Shown in pieces: positions 62,701 to 64,000 of a stretch of DNA of 64,000 bases. The stretch lies in assembly GCA_012064415.1 (NCBI GenBank), contig SSNU01000135.1, positions 221,503-285,502 on the forward strand. The letters are read 5' to 3'. The position numbers and the translations under genes were made by a program. The stretch's first letter is position 1; each line of letters opens with the position of its first letter. The notes beneath the pieces are model-generated. The model was not told the origin of the DNA. It made no database searches and saw nothing but the letters and a program-made list of their open reading frames with translations. The stretch is from Gyrodactylus bullatarudis. Its lineage: Eukaryota; Platyhelminthes; Monogenea; Gyrodactylidea; Gyrodactylidae.

Positions 62701-62713
62701 ATCTGTCCATCTT
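38707..62713 (-). CDS. Synaptotagmin-like double-C2 membrane protein (5' end missing)
   Basis: Seven exons in minus-strand order: 62713-62368, 61033-60885, 53205-53053, 49482-49316, 46468-46244, 39343-39202, 39137-38707. All have GT-AG borders and phases that join (2,1,1,0,0,1), giving about 537 codons. Exon 1 here has a membrane segment (ITLFFVIIFIILCC) with a Cys-rich, basic border like synaptotagmins, whose vesicle C2 domains act in membrane fusion. Exons 1-2 give a polar Ser-rich linker. Exons 3-5 form C2A (starting GNLTFSINLNKSQNLLSINV), exons 6-7 C2B (MLSVLYNPDEKNITVTIVKA to RYPKYNETFSF), ending in a WHEI motif like the family WHxL. The usual SDPY loop reads TETY in C2A and PNYI in C2B, so calcium binding is unlikely. 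The first, luminal exon was not found and may lie beyond 64 kb. A divergent synaptotagmin is my best call. Confidence 0.85.
40300..40745 (+). repeat. Foldback family A2, copy 2 (in the synaptotagmin-like intron)
   Basis: Matches 4430-4810: GTTCAAAAAAACGGGAATTT, GGCGCTAACTTGAGATT, TTTTTTTCTTGAT, ATTTCAAAAAATCTTGATCA and the end CACAAATTCCCAT. Non-coding. Confidence 0.5.
42157..42756. mobile_element. hAT-like MITE with subterminal repeats
   Basis: Inverted ends TAGGGCGGTCAAAATGCGAT on the left and TAGGGCGGTCACAAAATAGC (complement) on the right enclose 600 bp. Similarity continues outward a few bases (GTTATTA). Inside the left half TGCTA recurs at 42256, 42267, 42284, 42312 and 42323, and again at 42735 near the right end, like transposase-binding subterminal motifs in hAT elements. 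No ORF and no clear 8-bp target duplication. The superfamily call rests on the TAGGG-type ends. Confidence 0.6.
42782..43615 (+). pseudogene. Mariner transposase, frameshifted and 3'-truncated
   Basis: The 5' inverted end TTAGGTTGGGTGAAAAGTTC is preceded by TA, the mariner target. The transposase ATG is at 42943. Residues 1-146 are open: helix-turn-helix region (ASEAFKLMERGLG, STVQKWYGLFKNGKTSFEDE) and second helix-turn-helix (LSSREISADLNVSFSSVVRV). A frame change near 43370 leads into IVTTDEKWI, which has the first catalytic Asp. Stops then interrupt the block before RGIIHYELLEPN, and the second Asp is lost. The rest and the 3' inverted end are missing. Inactive; sits in an intron of the synaptotagmin-like gene. 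Confidence 0.85.
43878..44935 (+). pseudogene. Penelope-like RT and GIY-YIG endonuclease ORF, broken
   Basis: Copies RNA to DNA at nicked chromosomal sites in intact elements. Seen in order: KDGIAMGSPLSPLLADIFLG (RT motif), YIRYVDDTF with the catalytic YVDD, FLDVKLTR, and a connector. Then LVYKFQCDCGAS begins the GIY-YIG nuclease. Its next residue, normally Tyr of the YIG motif, is a TAA stop (44676-44678), followed by IGRT and RSNDHL. After another stop and frame change near 44820 the C-terminus resumes (FFINQHKPNLCVQ) and ends at TGA 44933-44935. The N-terminal third of the RT is missing. Not functional. Confidence 0.85.
44950..44977 (+). ncRNA. Small conserved hairpin after the Penelope-like ORF
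   Basis: CTCTCCATT pairs with AATGGAGAG across a 10-base loop. The copy at 28337-28364 keeps the fold with CTCTTCA pairing TGAAGAG: one base pair changed on both sides (C-G to T-A). A single covariation and one mismatch make this suggestive only. Confidence 0.45.
45096..45138 (+). ncRNA. Hammerhead-ribozyme-like motif in the Penelope-like 3' region
   Basis: CTGATGA (45104-45110) and GAAA (45119-45122) match the two conserved hammerhead core strands. Stem I: 45096-45103 with 45131-45138, eight consecutive pairs including three G-T. Stem II between the core strands: two T-A pairs with a four-base loop (short for the family). Stem III: ATAC against GTAT (45122-45129), essentially loopless, as in the minimal type I hammerheads of Penelope-like elements. 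The predicted cut is after T45130. The weak stem II and missing stem III loop may mean a decayed ribozyme or one active only as a dimer. Confidence 0.6.
47180..47574. repeat. Hairpin MITE, about 395 bp
   Basis: Arms 47180-47327 and 47413-47574 are inverted copies: outer ends TTTACC[T/C]ATTTATTACGAA, then GCCTATTAAAGCACTTTGTA, AGGACACAATAGTCCTTCAA and TTTTCGAAAA. The centre is about 85 bp. No ORF. Located in a synaptotagmin-like intron. Confidence 0.75.
48455..48650 (+). pseudogene. Possible THAP zinc-finger remnant
   Basis: An open frame of about 60 codons reads FFNIRMCRAHFKENFSTSKK, resembling the second half of a THAP domain (Cys-x-x-His-Phe followed by a conserved Phe). A DWQGLFKE piece lies upstream behind a TAG. 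The first Cys pair of the finger was not found. It may derive from a P-element-like transposase; weak evidence. Confidence 0.3.
48470..48958 (+). repeat. Direct duplication of a 90-bp block
   Basis: 48470-48561 and 48868-48958 are almost identical (GAGAGAGGCAATTTTTTTAA, then CATCCGGATGTGCAGAGCTC versus CATCCGGATGTACAGAGCTC, on to AAACCAAGTAT versus GAACCAAGTAT), about 0.4 kb apart. The block is the part encoding the THAP-like segment. Confidence 0.75.
48968..49198. repeat. Small inverted-repeat element, family B related
   Basis: The ends TTTGATACCCCAAATC and GATTTTGGGGTATCAAA are inverted. The left part (CAATTGAAAATGCCGATTTT) resembles family B at 59280. Its right end lies about 118 bp from the synaptotagmin-like exon at 49316. 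Confidence 0.6.
49554..51555 (+). mobile_element. 2.0-kb DNA transposon, TA target, 31-bp inverted ends
   Basis: Terminal inverted repeats at 49554-49584 and 51525-51555 are perfect over 31 bp, starting CAGTCATTTACACACATGAT. Each end is flanked by TA, the target duplication of the Tc1/mariner/pogo group. The interior carries one coherent gene region (50402-51480, +). Perfect ends suggest fairly recent movement. The element sits in the intron of the synaptotagmin-like gene, its left end only about 70 bp from the exon at 49316-49482. Confidence 0.85.
50402..51480 (+). CDS. Unrecognised helix-turn-helix protein of the TA transposon (disrupted frame)
   Basis: Likely the transposase, by position inside the inverted ends, but no DDE signature was recognised. 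Segments: 50402 to about 50540 begins MTRLTQAQKQDIIAANATM with a helix-turn-helix (YLAGLYNVSVKKISRIL). A one-base frame change leads to about 50570-50730 (SIDEKIKQGVELDKNSLQG to ILREENLHSRN, perhaps a second helix-turn-helix). A 29-base stretch with GT-AG ends and an in-frame stop follows. Then 50760-51335 is fully open (starting NQTRVQNLDLK; hydrophobic IRIALFIEKNSF, VFIFEGRQKC). A frame change at an A-run near 51301 continues to TAA 51478-51480. About 340 residues in all. Could be a pseudogene or carry assembly errors. Confidence 0.55.
51558..52914. other. Intron sequence, nothing recognised
   Basis: Inside the synaptotagmin-like intron; no gene, repeat or RNA seen. Confidence 0.3.
52915..53033 (-). 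repeat. Dispersed repeat family C, inverted copy
   Basis: Reverse complement of the blocks at 1995-2115 and 33808-33905 (AATAATTGCGTTAAAGTAAC, CAGGGTATTCACAAA, ACTTTAAGGGTTAA). It ends 20 bp from the donor side of the synaptotagmin-like exon 53053-53205. Confidence 0.5.
53870..56400 (-). mobile_element. APE-type LINE (jockey/CR1-like), 5' truncated, three nonsense codons
   Basis: One minus-strand frame runs from 56320 or earlier to the stop at 53912-53914. N-terminal endonuclease: KPDIILITESWLKP, NGGGVIAYIHN, GTIITGDFN, SSDHAAL. Then the RT: ITPIPKIKKP, SDYRPISNLP, QHGFCENKST, LDISKAFDKL, GVPQGGIFAPSLFNLV, IYFIYADDIKV (catalytic ADD), NMSKTKLMLLG. Only three in-frame stops occur (56318-56320 TAG, 54956-54958 TAA, 54911-54913 TAA) and no frameshift was seen, so it is fairly young. 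Base composition is richer in GC than the flanks. No RNase H domain or gag ORF is visible. It lies antisense to the nested transporter gene, in the same strand as the host gene. Confidence 0.9.
56401..57177. other. Spacer between the LINE and the transporter gene
   Basis: No gene seen; contains the presumed upstream region of the SLC17-like gene, including two CCAAT-type boxes (CAGCCAATCAGAA near 57080, TTGGCCAATTAGA near 57121). Confidence 0.35.
57178..57185 (+). promoter_or_regulatory. Candidate TATA box of the SLC17-like gene
   Basis: TATATAAA lies 97 bases upstream of the ATG at 57282, with CCAAT-type boxes 60-100 bases further upstream. Placement is plausible for a core promoter; in such AT-rich DNA the motif alone is weak. 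Confidence 0.35.
57282..60782 (+). CDS. SLC17-family anion transporter (sialin/phosphate/VGLUT-like)
   Basis: Major-facilitator membrane transporter for organic anions or phosphate; substrate not deducible. Exons: 57282-57416, 57458-57688, 57728-58036, 58113-58256, 60270-60782, all joining in phase 0 with GT-AG introns; 443 residues. Seen in order: TM1 with an Arg (SLMSQRIGFATNL), the YFYIGYAVAQIPLSIIFKVY block (TM2), RLISGLTA then ACWFPSVFNVLPKW (TM4 region), AFIYSGMHIAAITAPF, the mid loop, LLTCVPLWVSAFCQFCLDWG (TM7), NSISAISGYLAPWLLGLLVE and the C-terminal FGKAELQPWE, all matching SLC17 positions. The luminal loop after TM1 is shorter than usual. The two first introns are only 41 and 39 bases; the fourth (2013 bases) is full of repeats. 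The whole gene is nested, antisense, in an intron of the synaptotagmin-like gene. Confidence 0.88.
58431..59036. repeat. Foldback family A, largest copy (intron of the transporter gene)
   Basis: The arms pair around a centre near 58740: TTTGGCGCCAAAATCCCATT with ATGATTTTGGTGCCAAATTG, AATAAGACAAGAAAGCCGAA with GGCTTTCTTGTCTTATTGTG, and TGTAAAAGATTTTTGCAG with TTGCAAAAAATCTTTTACAT. Only the right side keeps the family terminus (CATAGATTTCCAACTTCATA). Non-coding. Confidence 0.75.
59165..59580 (+). repeat. Dispersed repeat family B, longest copy
   Basis: Reference copy for the blocks at 215-425 and 19125-19495. It includes two versions of GTATATCAGAACATGAAAAA-type sequence and a right end on TTTTTGATTAAGGCGTAGAA followed by TTGTATTACCC. 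Non-coding; in intron 4 of the SLC17-like gene. Confidence 0.6.
60815..60820 (+). terminator. Poly(A) signal of the SLC17-like gene
   Basis: AATAAA 33 bases after the stop, and only 65 bases before the border of the opposite-strand exon at 60885. Confidence 0.65.
61034..62367. other. Intron of the synaptotagmin-like gene
   Basis: No gene seen. An end fragment of foldback family A lies at 62254-62275 (TTGATACGAAGTTGGAAATC). Confidence 0.4.
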
Positions 62714-64000
62714 CTAAATAAAGAGAAATAGTTAATAAATATCAAATGTATAAGGTGTATTGTGACAAAATGAGTGTGGATAGACATTTTAATAGATGTT
62801 GATTGGTTTATTTCTTCAAAATCTTGAATCAGACATTAAAAGTTATACTGTAAAAAGATGTATCAGTAAACCTGTAATTATCCTCTTTAATTTGACAAAA
62901 AAATTATAATTTAAATTTATTGTAAGTTTCATTAAGTTAGTAATTTGAGGTTCAACTAGAGCTCCTGTACCAGAAAAAAATTATACATTTTTGCTTATAA
63001 AAAACGAACCCCCTCCCCATAAAACGATACCATTCTAATTAGAATTCAATTTTCTATCGACTGATCTAAGCATCTCAACTCTTAAAAATTTTAATTAAAA
63101 ATTAATACCAGAACCTTAAAAGACCTACTTCAAAGTACAATGAAAAGTTATTTGTTATTTTAAAAAAATGCGAATATTCACAAATGAATGGAAGTGTTTA
63201 TCTATACTCCTCAAACACGGTTCTTAAACTGCTGTAAAATATCTATACACAATCAATAAAAGATAACCACTTTGTAGCAATCTTATAGATTAGACATTTG
63301 AAATGTAGTTCCAAAGAAAATAAAAGAAAAAACATGTCAAAATAATTTTCCATTACAATCTTAGAATACGATATAAATGCAAAGGGAAATAATTCAATAG
63401 GGAATACAGAGAAAAAAATAAGAGGACTGATTTATCGTGGCAACAAACCTTAACTGTTGATTCTACCATCAGTAGAAATAAATAGATTCTATATTTTCGT
63501 AACGATGAAGGAATCATTTTGATGAATTAAAAGTCAAGTGGATGTATGAATTCAGATTTAAAGCTTACTAGATGATCGTTCGCTTACAAGTAGACAGGTT
63601 TTTATGGTGGCTTTATGGACAAAAATCTTGTACTTTATAAATAAAGATGCTTTCAGACTCCCTAGGACCTCTCCTCACAATAAAGCTTTTTAAAACTCAA
63701 CTTTTCACACATCTAAGTTGTACACTCAAAAACACGAAAAATTAAATTTTGTATAAATTTAGTGATATATAACGCAATAATTTCTTCAAACTGGACTGGC
63801 CATTGAATTTCGGTTCTGAGTGTAAACCGATTGGATGTATTATAGGGAGGCAAAGAAGATTTATAGATTTCTCTGATTGGTTCAATATATTTTCTTTCTC
63901 AAAGTCAATACTGGAAGAAAAACAAAATAAAATTTCACAAAGCTTAAAAAGGGAAAGAATAATTTACTTTTAATATTAGAGTATTGATATGAAATTACTC
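62714..64000. other. Probable 5' intron of the synaptotagmin-like gene
   Basis: No exon could be recognised on the minus strand. The missing first exon must end in phase 1. Nothing else is supported. Confidence 0.35.

Overview
The window is animal nuclear DNA, strongly AT-rich, with genes split by GT-AG introns, poly(A) signals and many decayed transposons. The mix (SRRM1 with a PWI domain, a synaptotagmin-like gene, an SLC17-type transporter, mariner/Tc1, Penelope-like and APE-type LINE elements, very short introns) suggests an arthropod. A parasitic copepod such as a sea louse is a reasonable guess, but nothing here proves it. No tRNA, rRNA or CRISPR was recognised.

Positions 1 to about 35,250 hold no gene I can support. 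They contain foldback (hairpin) elements of at least three families, a 1.5-kb element with long inverted ends, a nearly perfect 412-bp inverted duplication, and remnants of mariner, Tc1, LINE and Penelope elements.

Positions 35,253-37,706 (+) encode a complete five-exon SRRM1 (splicing coactivator) gene. A single-exon orphan acidic ORF follows (38,141-38,479, +). Tail to tail with it lies a large minus-strand synaptotagmin-like gene: seven exons with matching splice phases, from 62,713 down to 38,707, with the first exon missing. The encoded protein has a membrane anchor, a Ser-rich linker, and C2A and C2B domains that appear to lack calcium-binding residues.

The introns of that gene hold most of the remaining content. 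The last long intron contains a hAT-like MITE, a broken mariner and a 5'-truncated Penelope-like element followed by a hammerhead-ribozyme-like motif. The 49.5-53.1 kb intron holds a 2.0-kb transposon with TA target duplication, 31-bp inverted ends and an unrecognised helix-turn-helix ORF. The 53.2-60.9 kb intron holds a LINE and, on the opposite strand, a complete five-exon SLC17-like transporter gene (57,282-60,782).

The best candidates for something new are the 2.0-kb TA/CAGTC transposon with its unrecognised ORF, the hammerhead-like motif, and the 412-bp-arm inverted repeat.
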